Positions 52,137-62,650 are shown, counted from the first letter of the stretch. The stretch: 64,000 bases of DNA from Desulfatitalea sp. BRH_c12 (GCA_000961655.1 LADR01000024.1:62001-126000); one strand, 5' to 3'. A program made the numbers and translations. The notes: a model not told the origin generated them from the sequence alone.

Positions 52137-52165
52137 TTGACAAGTATGATCAACCTCAATATATC
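52137..52165 (+). promoter_or_regulatory. Strong sigma-70 promoter of dsrAB
   Basis: TTGACA (52137-52142) and TATATC (52160-52165) are separated by exactly 17 nt, about 175 nt before dsrA. A second possible pair (TTGATA at 52175-52180, ATATAT at 52199-52204) lies just downstream. The A/T-rich 52140-52240 stretch is unlike the GC-rich surroundings. The promoter sits in the 294-nt gap behind the APH-like gene. Strong constitutive expression fits the known abundance of DsrAB. Confidence 0.7.
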
Positions 52166-52258
52166 TCGAACCTTTGATAAATCATATAATACCGTAGATA
52201 TATGGTGTGGCCACCAGTTTCGATAAATACTGAAAAAACAACGCTCAACGAATACGAG

Positions 52259-52267
52259 AGGAGGTGA
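52259..52267 (+). other. Orphan full-length Shine-Dalgarno sequence in the dsrAB leader
   Basis: AGGAGGTGA is fully complementary to the 3' end of 16S rRNA (9 of 9), 72 nt before the dsrA start and far from any ATG. It overlaps a short GTGA/TCAC hairpin (52264-52276). The dsrA start has its own site, TGGAGG at 52326-52331. It may be a standby ribosome site, or a chance match. Confidence 0.4.
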
Positions 52268-52338
52268 CTTTTTTCACATTAGCCTGTTTGTTCTGAGTAG
52301 CATTAGAATTCGTTACAACAACCTTATGGAGGAAAAAA

Positions 52339-53655
52339 ATGGCAAAACACGAAACCCCGATGTTGGACCAGCTTGAATCCGGACCGTGGCCAAGCTTCGT
52401 GTCTGACTTGAAACAGCAGGCCGAAAAAAGGGCTAAAAACAAAGAAGGCATCGAGTTCCAGATTCCCACGGACGTGGTCGAGGATCTTTTGGGCATTCTC
52501 GAACTCTCCTTTAAGCATGGCCGGACCCACTGGAAACACGGCGGTATTGTGGGTGTATTCGGTTACGGCGGCGGCGTCATCGGCCGTTATTGCGACCAGC
52601 CCCAAGCCTTCCCCGGCGTGGCGCACTTCCACACCATGCGCATCGCCCAGCCTGGCGGCAAGTTCTATACCACCGCTTTTCTGCGTCAACTTTGCGACTT
52701 GTGGGACCTGCGCGGTAGCGGCATCACCAATATGCATGGTTCCACCGGCGACGTCATTCTGCTGGGTACTACCACTCCCCAGTTGGAAGAAATATTCTTC
52801 GAACTGACCCACAAAATGAATCAGGACCTGGGCGGCTCCGGCTCCAACCTGCGCACCCCGGCCGACTGCATTGGCCAGGCGCGTTGCGAGTATGCCTGTT
52901 ACGATACGCAGGACCTGTGCTACGACCTGACCCAGGAATACCAGGATGAGTTGCATCGCCCGGCTTTCCCCTACAAATTCAAGTTCAAGTTCGACGGCTG
53001 CCCCAACTGCTGCGTGGCCTCGATCGCCCGCTCGGATCTTTCCTTCATCGGTACCTGGAAAGACGATATCAAAATTGACCAGGAAGCTGTGCAGGCCTAT
53101 ATCGGCGGCGAGCTGAAACCCAATGCCGGCGCTCATTCCAGCCGTGACTGGGGCAAGTTCGACATTCAGAAAGAGGTCATCGGACGCTGCCCGACCGAGT
53201 GTATGGCCATGGACGGCAACACCTTGAAGATCAATAACCGTGAATGCACCCGCTGCATGCACTGCATCAACGTCATGCCCCGCGCTCTGCGCATCGGTGA
53301 CGAACGCGGCCTGTCCATTTTTGCCGGCGCCAAAGCCCCGATTCTCGACGGCGCCCAGATGGGTACGCTGGTGGTGCCCTTTATCGAAGCTGAAGCCCCC
53401 TACACCAAAATCAAAGAGACGGTCATCGAGCCGTTGTGGGATTGGTGGATGGAAGAAGGCAAGAACCGTGAGCGTATGGGTGAATTGATGAAACGCCAGG
53501 GACTCCAGAGAGTGATTGAAGTTCTGGGCGTTGATCCGGATCCGCGCATGGTGCAGGAGCCCCGTTCCAACCCCTACATCTTCTGGAAGGAAGACGAGGT
53601 CGAAGGCGGTTTTGAGCGCGACATCAACGAGTTCAGAAAATATCATCAGCGATAG
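52339..53655 (+). CDS. dsrA: Dissimilatory sulfite reductase alpha subunit
   Basis: A 438-residue DsrA. Siroheme-[4Fe-4S] ligand Cys177, Cys183 (CIGQARC), Cys221 and Cys225 (CPNCC) fall exactly at the positions known for Archaeoglobus/Desulfovibrio DsrA. The inserted ferredoxin domain carries Cys284 and Cys303, 306, 309 (CTRCMHC). Together with DsrB it forms the alpha2beta2 enzyme that reduces sulfite, handing a trisulfide to DsrC. The protein is cytoplasmic. TGGAGG lies 7 nt before the ATG. dsrB follows after 11 nt. Confidence 0.98.
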   Translation: MAKHETPMLDQLESGPWPSFVSDLKQQAEKRAKNKEGIEFQIPTDVVEDLLGILELSFKHGRTHWKHGGIVGVFGYGGGVIGRYCDQPQAFPGVAHFHTMRIAQPGGKFYTTAFLRQLCDLWDLRGSGITNMHGSTGDVILLGTTTPQLEEIFFELTHKMNQDLGGSGSNLRTPADCIGQARCEYACYDTQDLCYDLTQEYQDELHRPAFPYKFKFKFDGCPNCCVASIARSDLSFIGTWKDDIKIDQEAVQAYIGGELKPNAGAHSSRDWGKFDIQKEVIGRCPTECMAMDGNTLKINNRECTRCMHCINVMPRALRIGDERGLSIFAGAKAPILDGAQMGTLVVPFIEAEAPYTKIKETVIEPLWDWWMEEGKNRERMGELMKRQGLQRVIEVLGVDPDPRMVQEPRSNPYIFWKEDEVEGGFERDINEFRKYHQR

Positions 53656-53666
53656 GAGGGGACATC

Positions 53667-54812
53667 ATGGCTTTTATTTCTTCAGGGTACAATCCGGAAA
53701 AACCGATGGAAAACCGCATTACCGACATCGGTCCGCGAAAATATGATGAATTTTATCCGCCCGTCATTGCCAAGAACAAAGGGCAGTGGCTTTACCACGA
53801 AATCCTTCAGCCGGGTGTCCTGGTCCATGTGGCCAAATCGGGCGATGAGGTGTACACCGTGCGTTGCGGCGGCGCCCGCCTGATGACGACCTCGCTGATC
53901 AATGAAATTTGTGACCTTGCCGACAAACACTGCGGCGGATATGTGCGTTGGACGACCCGTAATAACATTGAGTTCATGGTCGACAACAAATCCAAAGTGC
54001 AGCCCCTGATCGACGATCTGTCCGGCCGCAAATTCGACGGCGGCAGCTTCAAGTTCCCGATCGGCGGCACGGGAGCCGGCGTTTCCAATATCGTTCACAC
54101 CCAGGGTTGGATCCACTGCCACACCCCGGCCACCGATGCTTCGGGACCGGTCAAGGCCGTCATGGATGAAGTCTTTGCCGATTTCCAGAGCCATCGCATG
54201 CCGGCACCGGTACGCGTTTCTTTGGCCTGCTGCCTGAACATGTGCGGCGCCGTGCACTGCTCGGACATCGCCATTCTGGGCTATCACCGTAAACCGCCGA
54301 TGCTCGATCACGAGTATCTGGACAAGATGTGCGAAATTCCTTTGGCCATCGCGTCTTGCCCCACCGCCGCCATCAAACCGGCCAAAGTGGAAATCAACGG
54401 CCAAAAGCTCAATTCGGTAGCCGTTAACAACGATCGCTGCATGTACTGCGGCAACTGCTACACCATGTGCCCCTCGATGCCCCTGGCGGACAAAGAGGGT
54501 GACGGCATCGTCATTATGGCTGGCGGCAAGGTCTCCAACCGCATCAGCGCGCCCAAGTTCTCCAAGGTCGTTGTGGCATTCATTCCCAATGAGGCGCCGC
54601 GCTGGCCGACCGCTTCCAAAGTGATCAAAAACATGATCGATGTTTATGCCAGCGACGCCCGCAAGTACGAGCGTCTGGGTGACTGGGCCGAGAGAATCGG
54701 CTGGGAGCGTTTCTTCGAGAAATGCGAAATCGATTTCACCCATCACCTGATCGACGACTTCCGTGATCCGGCGTACTACACCTGGCGCCAGACCACCCAG
54801 TTCAAGTTCTAA
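53667..54812 (+). CDS. dsrB: Dissimilatory sulfite reductase beta subunit
   Basis: A 381-residue DsrB. The catalytic siroheme site is shown by Cys151, Cys188, Cys189 or nearby and Cys193 ([14 protein letters not shown]), as in the active beta subunits; the ferredoxin domain has CPTAAIKP and [12 protein letters not shown]. It lies 11 nt after dsrA with its own GGAGG site, as in all known dsrAB operons. A 9-bp GC-rich hairpin follows the stop codon before dsrD. Confidence 0.98.
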   Translation: MAFISSGYNPEKPMENRITDIGPRKYDEFYPPVIAKNKGQWLYHEILQPGVLVHVAKSGDEVYTVRCGGARLMTTSLINEICDLADKHCGGYVRWTTRNNIEFMVDNKSKVQPLIDDLSGRKFDGGSFKFPIGGTGAGVSNIVHTQGWIHCHTPATDASGPVKAVMDEVFADFQSHRMPAPVRVSLACCLNMCGAVHCSDIAILGYHRKPPMLDHEYLDKMCEIPLAIASCPTAAIKPAKVEINGQKLNSVAVNNDRCMYCGNCYTMCPSMPLADKEGDGIVIMAGGKVSNRISAPKFSKVVVAFIPNEAPRWPTASKVIKNMIDVYASDARKYERLGDWAERIGWERFFEKCEIDFTHHLIDDFRDPAYYTWRQTTQFKF

Positions 54813-54839
54813 CCAAAAGATCTATCCGACAATCTACAA

Positions 54840-54862
54840 CGGGGGGCGTTTTACGCCCCCCG
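54840..54862 (+). promoter_or_regulatory. GC-rich hairpin between dsrB and dsrD
   Basis: CGGGGGGCG and CGCCCCCCG (9 bp) enclose TTTTA. No U-run follows, so it is unlikely to be a complete terminator. It lies 28 nt after the dsrB stop and 37 nt before dsrD. Such hairpins often stabilise upstream mRNA and lower downstream expression, which would suit a higher need for DsrAB than DsrD. Confidence 0.6.
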
Positions 54863-54898
54863 AGCCCTTAGACCCGCATCGGATGAAGGGGGATAATT

Positions 54899-55138
54899 AT
54901 GGAATACGAAGAGGCAAAACAGAAGATTTTGGAGGAGCTCACCAAAAAGTTGAAGAGCAAATCCAAATTTTACTTCAACGACTTGGCCAAGATCATTGAG
55001 ACCAAACCGCGCGATGCCAAAAAGATCGTGAACAAGATGGTCGAAGAAGGTGCATTGGAGTATTGGTCCAGTGGAAGTACCTCCATGTACGGCATGCCGG
55101 GTACCGGCAAACAGGCTCACACCGAGGGCGAAGACTAA
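54899..55138 (+). CDS. dsrD: DsrD, winged-helix allosteric activator of DsrAB
   Basis: A 79-residue small protein with a winged-helix fold and a basic first helix (KKLKSKSKFYFNDLAKIIET). DsrD was long thought a regulator and is now reported to activate DsrAB, raising sulfite turnover. It matches the usual length (78) and place. It is separated from dsrB by the 9-bp hairpin. GGGGG lies 7-10 nt before the ATG. Confidence 0.95.
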   Translation: MEYEEAKQKILEELTKKLKSKSKFYFNDLAKIIETKPRDAKKIVNKMVEEGALEYWSSGSTSMYGMPGTGKQAHTEGED

Positions 55139-55174
55139 ACTTCGCTGTGCAATTGATTCCTCGGCCCCGATTCG

Positions 55175-56638
55175 ATGAGGTCCTTGAAACAGACGCCAAC
55201 TCAGCACTCGCCCTCTCGCTGCCCAGGAATGGTCATTGCCGCACTGCGCGGCGGGTCGGGTAAAACGATTTTTTCTGTCGGCATTATCGCTGCGTTGCGG
55301 AACCGAGGTGCTACAGTTGCGCCCTTTAAAAAAGGGCCGGACTATATCGATGCCGGCTGGTTGGCTTTGGCCGCCGGCCGGCCTTGTTATAACCTGGACA
55401 CCTTCCTGATCGACGCACCCATCATTGAAAACTCCTATCGACTGCATACTGATGGCGTCGATGCCGCCGTCATCGAAGGCAATCGCGGAATTTACGACTG
55501 CATCAACACCGAAGGACAAACCTCCACGGCTGAGCTTGCCAAACTGCTCGACCTGCCGGTCATCTTGTGTCTCGATGCCACCAAGACCACTCGCACCATG
55601 GCTGCGGTGGTCGCCGGATGCCTTCAGTTCGACCCCGCCGTGCGCATTCAGGCCGTGGTCCTCAACCATGTGGCCGGCGCACGCCATGAGAAAATCCTGC
55701 GCGATAGCATCGAACAGTATTGCGGTATCCCGGTGATCGGGGCAATGCCCAAGTTGCGCAAACAAAGTTTTCCCGAACGCCACATGGGCCTGGTGCCGAC
55801 CTATGAACACCGGTGGGCCCAGGAAGCGGTCGGTGTCATTGCCGAACTGGCCGAAAAATACATCGATATGACCGCCGTGGCCGGTCTTGCCCAAGTTCGA
55901 CTGCCGGATCGATCCGCTGCCGTTACCTTTAAGAACCCGACTGCTGTCCGCGCCAATGAGACAACCACGGTTGCAGCGGCTGCCACGGACCGGGTGCGCA
56001 TCGGCGTTGTTCGCGATTCGGCCTTTCAGTTCTATTATCCCGAGAATCTGGATGCCCTTGTTCAGGCCGGCGCCGATTTGGTGGTAACAAGTCCCCTTTA
56101 CGAAGACACGCTTCCCGATGTGGACGCATTGTACATTGGTGGTGGATTCCCGGAAACCCATGCCGCCCGCCTATCCAAAAATGTGGTCTACCGCGAGCAG
56201 ATCAGGCAATTGGCTGAAGCTGGACTGCCCATCTACGCCGAATGCGGGGGCCTGATGTACTTGGGACGCGAATTGATTCTGGAGGAGGGTACTTTTGCGA
56301 TGGCCGGTGTGCTGCCGCTCTCCTTTGGTTTTTCCAAACGTCCCCAGGGCCACGGGTATACGATTGTGCGTGTCGACCGCCCCAATCCCTACTTCAAAGT
56401 CGGACAAACCCTCAAGGGCCACGAATTTCACTACTCCAATGTCCAGGTATGGGATGCTGACCTTGCAAAGACCGCCTTTGCCAGCGAGCGCGGCAGCGGC
56501 CTGCGCGAGGGACGCGATGGATTGTGCTGCAACAACGTGCTGGCCACCTATACCCACATTCACGCCCTGGGAACCCCTGAATGGGGTCCGGCCCTCGTGG
56601 CCCAAGCGCGTGCCTATCGTGCGAAGCAAGCTCGGTAG
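55175..56638 (+). CDS. dsrN: CbiA/DsrN-type siroheme or cobyrinate amidase
   Basis: A 487-residue two-domain amidotransferase. The N-terminal dethiobiotin-synthetase-like domain has a P-loop (RGGSGKTIF) and KKGPDYIDAGW; the C-terminal class I glutaminase-like domain has the Cys of YAECGGLMYLG and HIHALG with His. It resembles cobyrinic acid a,c-diamide synthase. In dsr operons this gene (cbiA/dsrN) is thought to amidate siroheme to siroamide for DsrAB. It could alternatively serve cobalamin synthesis. It lies 36 nt after dsrD, so it is in the dsr transcript. The ATG at 55175 has no strong binding site; 55229 is an alternative. Confidence 0.85.
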   Translation: MRSLKQTPTQHSPSRCPGMVIAALRGGSGKTIFSVGIIAALRNRGATVAPFKKGPDYIDAGWLALAAGRPCYNLDTFLIDAPIIENSYRLHTDGVDAAVIEGNRGIYDCINTEGQTSTAELAKLLDLPVILCLDATKTTRTMAAVVAGCLQFDPAVRIQAVVLNHVAGARHEKILRDSIEQYCGIPVIGAMPKLRKQSFPERHMGLVPTYEHRWAQEAVGVIAELAEKYIDMTAVAGLAQVRLPDRSAAVTFKNPTAVRANETTTVAAAATDRVRIGVVRDSAFQFYYPENLDALVQAGADLVVTSPLYEDTLPDVDALYIGGGFPETHAARLSKNVVYREQIRQLAEAGLPIYAECGGLMYLGRELILEEGTFAMAGVLPLSFGFSKRPQGHGYTIVRVDRPNPYFKVGQTLKGHEFHYSNVQVWDADLAKTAFASERGSGLREGRDGLCCNNVLATYTHIHALGTPEWGPALVAQARAYRAKQAR

Positions 56639-56698
56639 AATTCACTCCTTACGATCATGTCTCGCAAGTCATCTGCGCGCCCTCCCGTTTAACTCAGC

Positions 56699-56727
56699 TT
56701 GACAACCTGCCCGCACCGTCTTAATAA
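56699..56727 (+). promoter_or_regulatory. Promoter of the metYXW operon
   Basis: TTGACA (56699-56704) and TAATAA (56722-56727) are 17 nt apart and lie immediately upstream of the SAM riboswitch (aptamer from 56742), so transcription would start within the first riboswitch bases. Confidence 0.6.
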
Positions 56728-56741
56728 TTTCGGACAATCTA

Positions 56742-56884
56742 TATCATGGTGAGTGGCGCGAAGGAACTGGCCTTACGACCGCCCGGCAACCTGTCCATCA
56801 AGGTGCTAAATCCAGCCCGCAAGGGGAAACATGAGGTCTGTGGCGACAACATGGACTGACCTCTCCTGTGTGAGAGGTTTTTTT
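56742..56884 (+). promoter_or_regulatory. SAM riboswitch (SAM-I type) with terminator
   Basis: The aptamer shows the S-box core: GGAACTGGCCTTACGACCGC, CCGGCAACC, and AGGTGCTAAATCC. P1 is formed by TCATG (56744-56748) with CATGA (56830-56834). The expression platform is a terminator, ACCTCTC (56859-56865) with GAGAGGT (56872-56878), then a run of seven T. GAGGTC at 56833-56838 can pair with GACCTC as anti-terminator. SAM binding should therefore stop transcription of metYXW. The aptamer deviates from the standard S-box in a few loop bases. Confidence 0.82.
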
Positions 56885-56896
56885 ATGGGCTCTTGA

Positions 56897-58246
<1,350 letters not shown>

Positions 58247-58296
58247 CGTATCTTTTCACTATAAACCACAGCGGTTGTACAGAAATCGGATAGGTT

Positions 58297-59436
58297 ATGG
58301 ATTGCAATTCCGTCGGACTGGTTAAACCACAGACGTTCACATTCGGCACCAGGGATGATCCCCTCATACTGGAATCGGGCCATTCGCTGGGACCGGTCGA
58401 TATCGTATATGAAACCTACGGGGTCCCCAATGAGGATCGCTCAAACGCCATTCTGATCCTGCATGCGCTGTCCGGCAATCACCACGCGGCCGGTTATCAT
58501 GACCCCCGCGACCGGGAACCCGGCTGGTGGGACGGCATGATCGGGCCGGGCAAAGCCTTTGACACGTCGCACTATTGGGTGATTTGCTCCAATATTATCG
58601 GCGGCTGCAAGGGGTCGACCGGTCCGCTAAGTATCGATCCTGGCAGTGGGGAGCCCTACCGATTGCAGTTTCCCGTAGTGACCATCGGCGATATGGTCAA
58701 TGCCCAAAAAAGGCTGATCGACCACTTGGGGATCACGCGCCTGCACAGCATGGCGGGAGGCTCCATGGGCGGATTTCAGGTGCTCGAGTGGCTTTTGCGC
58801 TATCCCGAGATGGTGCGTTCAGCCATCTGTATTGCTTCGGCCGCACGCCTTTCAGCCCAGGCGATCGCTTTCAACAGCGTTGGACGCACGGCCATCATCC
58901 GCGATCCTGAATGGAAAGAAGGGCGCTACACCGGCAAGGGACCCGAACAAGGGTTGGCCATCGCGCGCATGGTAGGGCACATCACCTATCTTTCGGAATT
59001 GCTGCTGGACACCAAATTCGGACGCCGGCTGCAGTCGGCCGACCAGTTCAGTTACAATTTTACTTCCGAATTCGCTATCGAGAGCTATCTCAATTACAAA
59101 GGCAGCACATTTACCCAGCGTTTCGACGCCAATAGCTATCTTTTCATCACCAAGGCCATGGATTACTTCGATATCAGCCGTTCCTACGGCCCGCTCAAAC
59201 ACGCTTTCGCCCGGGTGCTGGCGCGTTGTTTGTTCGTCTCATACAGCAGCGACTGGCTCTTTCCGACCAGCCAGACCAAGGAGATGGTCAGCGCGCTGCT
59301 ATCCAACGGCAAACCGGTTTCTTTCATTGAAATCGATTCGCCTTACGGGCACGATGCTTTTTTGGTGGAAGAAGATAAACTTGCCCGTATCCTCTCCGGA
59401 TTTTTGAAAGGGATGGATGTGGAGGTGGCCGCATGA
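58297..59436 (+). CDS. metX: Homoserine O-acetyltransferase
   Basis: A 379-residue alpha/beta-hydrolase acyltransferase. The nucleophile Ser156 lies in AGGSMGGFQ; Asp is in SYSSDWLFPTSQ, and His in SPYGHDAFL. MetX transfers acetyl from acetyl-CoA to homoserine; the acetyl (not succinyl) form fits the neighbouring MetY. The start is ATG with a weak binding site. Its stop overlaps the metW start (4 bp), a common metX-metW pairing. Confidence 0.95.
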   Translation: MDCNSVGLVKPQTFTFGTRDDPLILESGHSLGPVDIVYETYGVPNEDRSNAILILHALSGNHHAAGYHDPRDREPGWWDGMIGPGKAFDTSHYWVICSNIIGGCKGSTGPLSIDPGSGEPYRLQFPVVTIGDMVNAQKRLIDHLGITRLHSMAGGSMGGFQVLEWLLRYPEMVRSAICIASAARLSAQAIAFNSVGRTAIIRDPEWKEGRYTGKGPEQGLAIARMVGHITYLSELLLDTKFGRRLQSADQFSYNFTSEFAIESYLNYKGSTFTQRFDANSYLFITKAMDYFDISRSYGPLKHAFARVLARCLFVSYSSDWLFPTSQTKEMVSALLSNGKPVSFIEIDSPYGHDAFLVEEDKLARILSGFLKGMDVEVAA

Positions 59437-60065
59437 GAACGCACTATGTGGACCGCCTGAGCCGCACGGACCGGGATGTGATCATGACCCTGGTGCCCGA
59501 AGGGGGGAAGGTCCTGGACTTGGGGTGCGGAGATTGCAGCCTGCTCAGTGAACTGGTGGCCAGGCGCCGAGTTCAAGGGACTGGCGTGGACATCAACGGC
59601 GCGCAACTTGTCAATGGCCTCGCACATGGCTTGAACGTCTACCAGGGAAATCTGGATGAAGGGCTGGCCGACTTTCCAGACCGCTCATACGACTATGTCA
59701 TTTTGAACCAGACCCTGCAGGTGGTCAAAAATCCATTGCTGGTGCTCAATGAGATGTTGCGCATCGGGCGCTTTGGAATCGTGGGGTTTCCCAATTTTGC
59801 CCAATGGAAACTGCGCAGCGGCCTCTTCTTTGGCGGCCGCGCACCCAAATCGCCCGCGCTTCCATTCGAGTGGTACGACACGCCCAACATCCGGGTTCTT
59901 TCGATCAGCGATTTCTTCGATTATTGCCGGCTCCAGAACATTCAGCTGGTGCATGAACGCTATCTGGTGTCCGGACGCTGGCTGCGGACTTTGCCCTTGC
60001 CGCTGAGCAACCTGTTATGCCAGATCGGTTTGTTCGTGATAACGCGAGATCATCGCGTTACTTGA
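59433..60065 (+). CDS. metW: Methionine biosynthesis protein MetW
   Basis: A 210-residue methyltransferase-fold protein with the SAM-binding loop VLDLGCGDCSLL, then GVDIN and the YDYVILNQTLQVV segment. MetW is required with MetX in several bacteria for O-acetylhomoserine formation; its reaction is not defined. It overlaps metX by 4 bp and its 3' end overlaps that of the UspA gene on the other strand by 8 bp. Confidence 0.95.
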   Translation: MRTHYVDRLSRTDRDVIMTLVPEGGKVLDLGCGDCSLLSELVARRRVQGTGVDINGAQLVNGLAHGLNVYQGNLDEGLADFPDRSYDYVILNQTLQVVKNPLLVLNEMLRIGRFGIVGFPNFAQWKLRSGLFFGGRAPKSPALPFEWYDTPNIRVLSISDFFDYCRLQNIQLVHERYLVSGRWLRTLPLPLSNLLCQIGLFVITRDHRVT

Positions 60066-60447
60066 TGCACAGCACCGGACAGGTGGCATCCAGGATGACC
60101 TGGCGTGATGTGGAGCCGAAAAGCAGTTTGCCCAGTTGCGAACGCCGGCGCAATCCAATGACGATTTCATCCATCTGATTCGCACTGGCATAACGGACAA
60201 TGTCCTCGGCCACAGACAGTTCCTGGTTTGACATCTCCAGCTTGCAGGCGATGTTGCAGGCCTTGCACAGCATTTCGGAGTCTTTTAGCCCTTCCTGCAG
60301 TCGGTTGTTCTGGGGACTGTCGAGCTTGCCTGCCCCGGCTGCCGTGAAAATGTGCAATTCGGCTTGCATTGACTTGGCTCTTTTCTGGGCGACCAAGAGG
60401 GCGCGATGCGCCATTTCCGATCCGTCATATCCAACCATTATTTTCAT
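60058..60447 (-). CDS. Universal stress protein (single UspA domain)
   Basis: A 129-residue UspA protein with IMVGYDGSEMAHRAL at the N-terminus and a C-terminal IGLRRRSQLGKLLFGSTSRQVIL nucleotide-site pattern (only part quoted: GKLLFGSTSRQVI). A GGGAGTG site precedes the ATG at 60447. It is divergent from rlmN and convergent with metW. The physiological trigger is unknown. It lacks the tandem form of the usp gene at 32041. Confidence 0.9.
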   Translation of the reverse strand: MKIMVGYDGSEMAHRALLVAQKRAKSMQAELHIFTAAGAGKLDSPQNNRLQEGLKDSEMLCKACNIACKLEMSNQELSVAEDIVRYASANQMDEIVIGLRRRSQLGKLLFGSTSRQVILDATCPVLCIK

Positions 60448-60507
60448 TTCATTCACTCCCTTGAGGAAAAACAAACAGCCGGCGACCGGCATTGAAAAGG
60501 AGCTAAA

Positions 60508-60582
60508 ATGCCAAACAGACTGGCCAAAGTCAAGAAGTTATACAGCTATTGTCAACTCGGAAGAAAATCGTTACAGTCCTGA
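60508..60582 (+). CDS. 24-codon ORF in front of rlmN
   Basis: An ATG at 60508 preceded by AAAAGGAGC opens 24 codons (MPNRLAKVKKLYSYC at the start) and stops at a TGA 4 nt before the probable GTG start of rlmN, in another frame. The binding site is far better than the one at the GTG. It may be a leader peptide coupled to rlmN, or the true N-terminus of RlmN cut off by a single-base change. I favour coupling. Confidence 0.4.
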   Translation: MPNRLAKVKKLYSYCQLGRKSLQS

Positions 60583-60586
60583 AACT

Positions 60587-61621
60587 GTGAATCTGCTTGA
60601 ACTCACATACGACCAGCTTGTGGATCTCTTTCGCGAACGCTACGGTCGAGGCGCTTACCATTCGGCCGCATTGTACCGCGGTTTTTATACCCATGCGGGC
60701 CTGGCGCTGAATGCCCTGCCGGCCTTTGCGGCGTCACCGCGCCTGGCAGCGCAGGTCGGCAGTGACCTGAACTGCATACGGCCTGAAGTGGCCGATCAGG
60801 TCAGCGAAGAGGGCGTCACCAAACTGGTGTTCCGGTTGACAGATGGCTTGACCGTGGAAACGGTGATCGTCCCGATGACGCACCATACGACCGTGTGCAT
60901 TTCGAGCCAGGTCGGGTGCCGAATGGGATGCCGGTTTTGCGAAACGGGCCGCATGGGCCTGCTGCGTCAACTGTCGGCCGCCGAAATTGTGTCCCAAGTG
61001 TATGTGGTCAAAGTGCTTCTGGGCTGGGCGGTGCGCAATGTGGTGTTCATGGGCATGGGCGAGCCGCTGGACAATTTGGAGAACGTGCTGCAAGCGATTC
61101 GCGTGCTGACGGACCAGCGCGGTCTGGATATCGCCCTGCGCCGTATTACGGTGTCCACTTCGGGGGTGTTGGAAGGCATCCGGCGGCTGGCCGCCATGGA
61201 TTGGCCTCAGCTGAAATTGGCCGTCAGCCTGAATGCCGCCAATGACGAGGTGCGCAGTGCGCTGATGCCCGTCAACCGCCGACACGATATGGCTGCCCTG
61301 AAGCAGACGCTGCAAACCTATCCCTTGGCGCGCGGCAATGTGCTGTTGATGGAATACGTCCTGATCAAGGGGGTCAACGATCACCCAGAGCACGCGCGTC
61401 AATTGGCCCGATACCTGGAAGGACTGCCGGTGCGGCTTAATCTGATCGCTTACAACCCCCGGCACAATACACCCTTCGAAGCGCCCACCCAGGAGGATGT
61501 CGACCGCTTTCACCAGGCGCTGATCGCCCAGCATGTTTTCGTGCGCCCCCGAAGGTCCAAGGGCGCGGGGATCTGTGCGGCCTGTGGGCAATTGGGTGCA
61601 TTGTGCAATCCTGCCCGCTGA
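60587..61621 (+). CDS. rlmN: RlmN-type radical SAM methyltransferase
   Basis: A 344-residue radical SAM enzyme. CRMGCRFC is the C-x3-C-x2-C cluster motif; MGMGEPLDNLENV, AVSLNAANDEVRS and the C-terminal Cys in GICAACGQLG match dual-specificity RlmN, which methylates A2503 of 23S rRNA and A37 of certain tRNAs. The GTG at 60587 gives the usual NLLELTYDQL start, but its binding site is weak; the strong AAAAGGAGC upstream serves a mini-ORF that ends 4 nt before. The frame is open further upstream, without a better start. The length is close to that of E. coli RlmN (384). Confidence 0.85.
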   Translation: MNLLELTYDQLVDLFRERYGRGAYHSAALYRGFYTHAGLALNALPAFAASPRLAAQVGSDLNCIRPEVADQVSEEGVTKLVFRLTDGLTVETVIVPMTHHTTVCISSQVGCRMGCRFCETGRMGLLRQLSAAEIVSQVYVVKVLLGWAVRNVVFMGMGEPLDNLENVLQAIRVLTDQRGLDIALRRITVSTSGVLEGIRRLAAMDWPQLKLAVSLNAANDEVRSALMPVNRRHDMAALKQTLQTYPLARGNVLLMEYVLIKGVNDHPEHARQLARYLEGLPVRLNLIAYNPRHNTPFEAPTQEDVDRFHQALIAQHVFVRPRRSKGAGICAACGQLGALCNPAR

Positions 61622-61622
61622 C

Positions 61623-62471
61623 CTATCCGGCGTTTAACTTCAATAGGGTTGCCGCATTGCGCCCGCAGATCTTTTGTTTGTCTTCCGGACCGACGCCGGA
61701 TTTTTCGATGTCGTCCAGATAGCGGTTGACCGAAAGCAGGGGATAATCGGTTCCCAGCAGGATTTTATCCGGCCCGGCCAGTTCGATGGCGAGCCGGTAG
61801 ATATCGGAGCGGTAAAGAAAAGGTGAAGCCGCGGTATCGAACCACACATTGGTCAAGGCCTGGGTGACCTCTTTTTTCATCAAGGTGTACCAGAATAGGC
61901 CGCCGCCCCAGTGCGCCAGAACCAGCCGATTGTCACAGTATTTTTTCACCAAAGCGTATATCTGGGCCAGGGTGTTGTCGGTTTTGCCGGGGTAGGCGTG
62001 ACCCACGGGTTCGTTGGTATGAATCATTACCGGACAGTCAAACCGGCGCGCCAGGGCCATGATCTCATCCAAAGCGCCTGAATCGGTGCACGCCATTTCC
62101 GAACAGTAGAAAGCCAGTTCACCCACGCCAGCCATGCCGGCGGATAGACAACGCTCTACTTCGGCCGGTGCCTGGGCCTGCGCGGCATCCATGCAGCAGA
62201 AGCCGATAAGTCGGTCCGGATACCGTGCAGTAGCCTCCATAATATAGTCGTTGTGGCGTTTAAACGTGTCGGCTGCGCACCAGGGAAAGCCGAAGGTCAC
62301 GGCTTTGTCCACCCCTTGGGCATCCATTTGCGCCACCAGTTCAGCGGCGCCCACCAGCTTGGCCTTGGGGGACGCATAGAGCAGTTCGAAGGCCGGTTCG
62401 TTGTGAAAAAAACGATCGCGACGGTCGCGGATCGCAGGCGGAAAAATGTGGGTATGAAAGTCGATCAGCAT
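61623..62471 (-). CDS. Amidohydrolase family (PF04909-type) protein
   Basis: A 282-residue TIM-barrel metal hydrolase. DFHTHIFPP (His6, His8), MIHTNEP, LAHWGGG and LGTDYPLL (Asp) are the metal and catalytic segments of the amidohydrolase-2 family, which includes ACMSD and gamma-resorcylate decarboxylase-type enzymes. The substrate is not known. AGGA lies upstream of the ATG at 62471; an ATG at 62543 is less likely. It converges with rlmN, its stop lying right behind that of rlmN. Confidence 0.86.
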   Translation of the reverse strand: MLIDFHTHIFPPAIRDRRDRFFHNEPAFELLYASPKAKLVGAAELVAQMDAQGVDKAVTFGFPWCAADTFKRHNDYIMEATARYPDRLIGFCCMDAAQAQAPAEVERCLSAGMAGVGELAFYCSEMACTDSGALDEIMALARRFDCPVMIHTNEPVGHAYPGKTDNTLAQIYALVKKYCDNRLVLAHWGGGLFWYTLMKKEVTQALTNVWFDTAASPFLYRSDIYRLAIELAGPDKILLGTDYPLLSVNRYLDDIEKSGVGPEDKQKICGRNAATLLKLNAG

Positions 62472-62650
62472 GTTGCGTCCTACTCTTTTGATATAATCAA
62501 AACGGTCGCGCTCGAATAGCGCTGCCTGAATTTTACGAAGCACTATTCCATACCATACGGCACGGCGATTTTAAAGGTTGGGTAAAGGCAAGGTCAGTAC
62601 AACAGGGTGCGGTGCACAATGGCTATTCTTGATACACCGCTAAAGCCGGT

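Noticed and set aside
52324-53646. 440-codon minus-strand frame
   Set aside because: Exact antisense shadow of dsrA.
60200-60586. RlmN extended upstream to 60200
   Set aside because: This part overlaps the UspA gene on the other strand and does not resemble an RlmN N-terminus.
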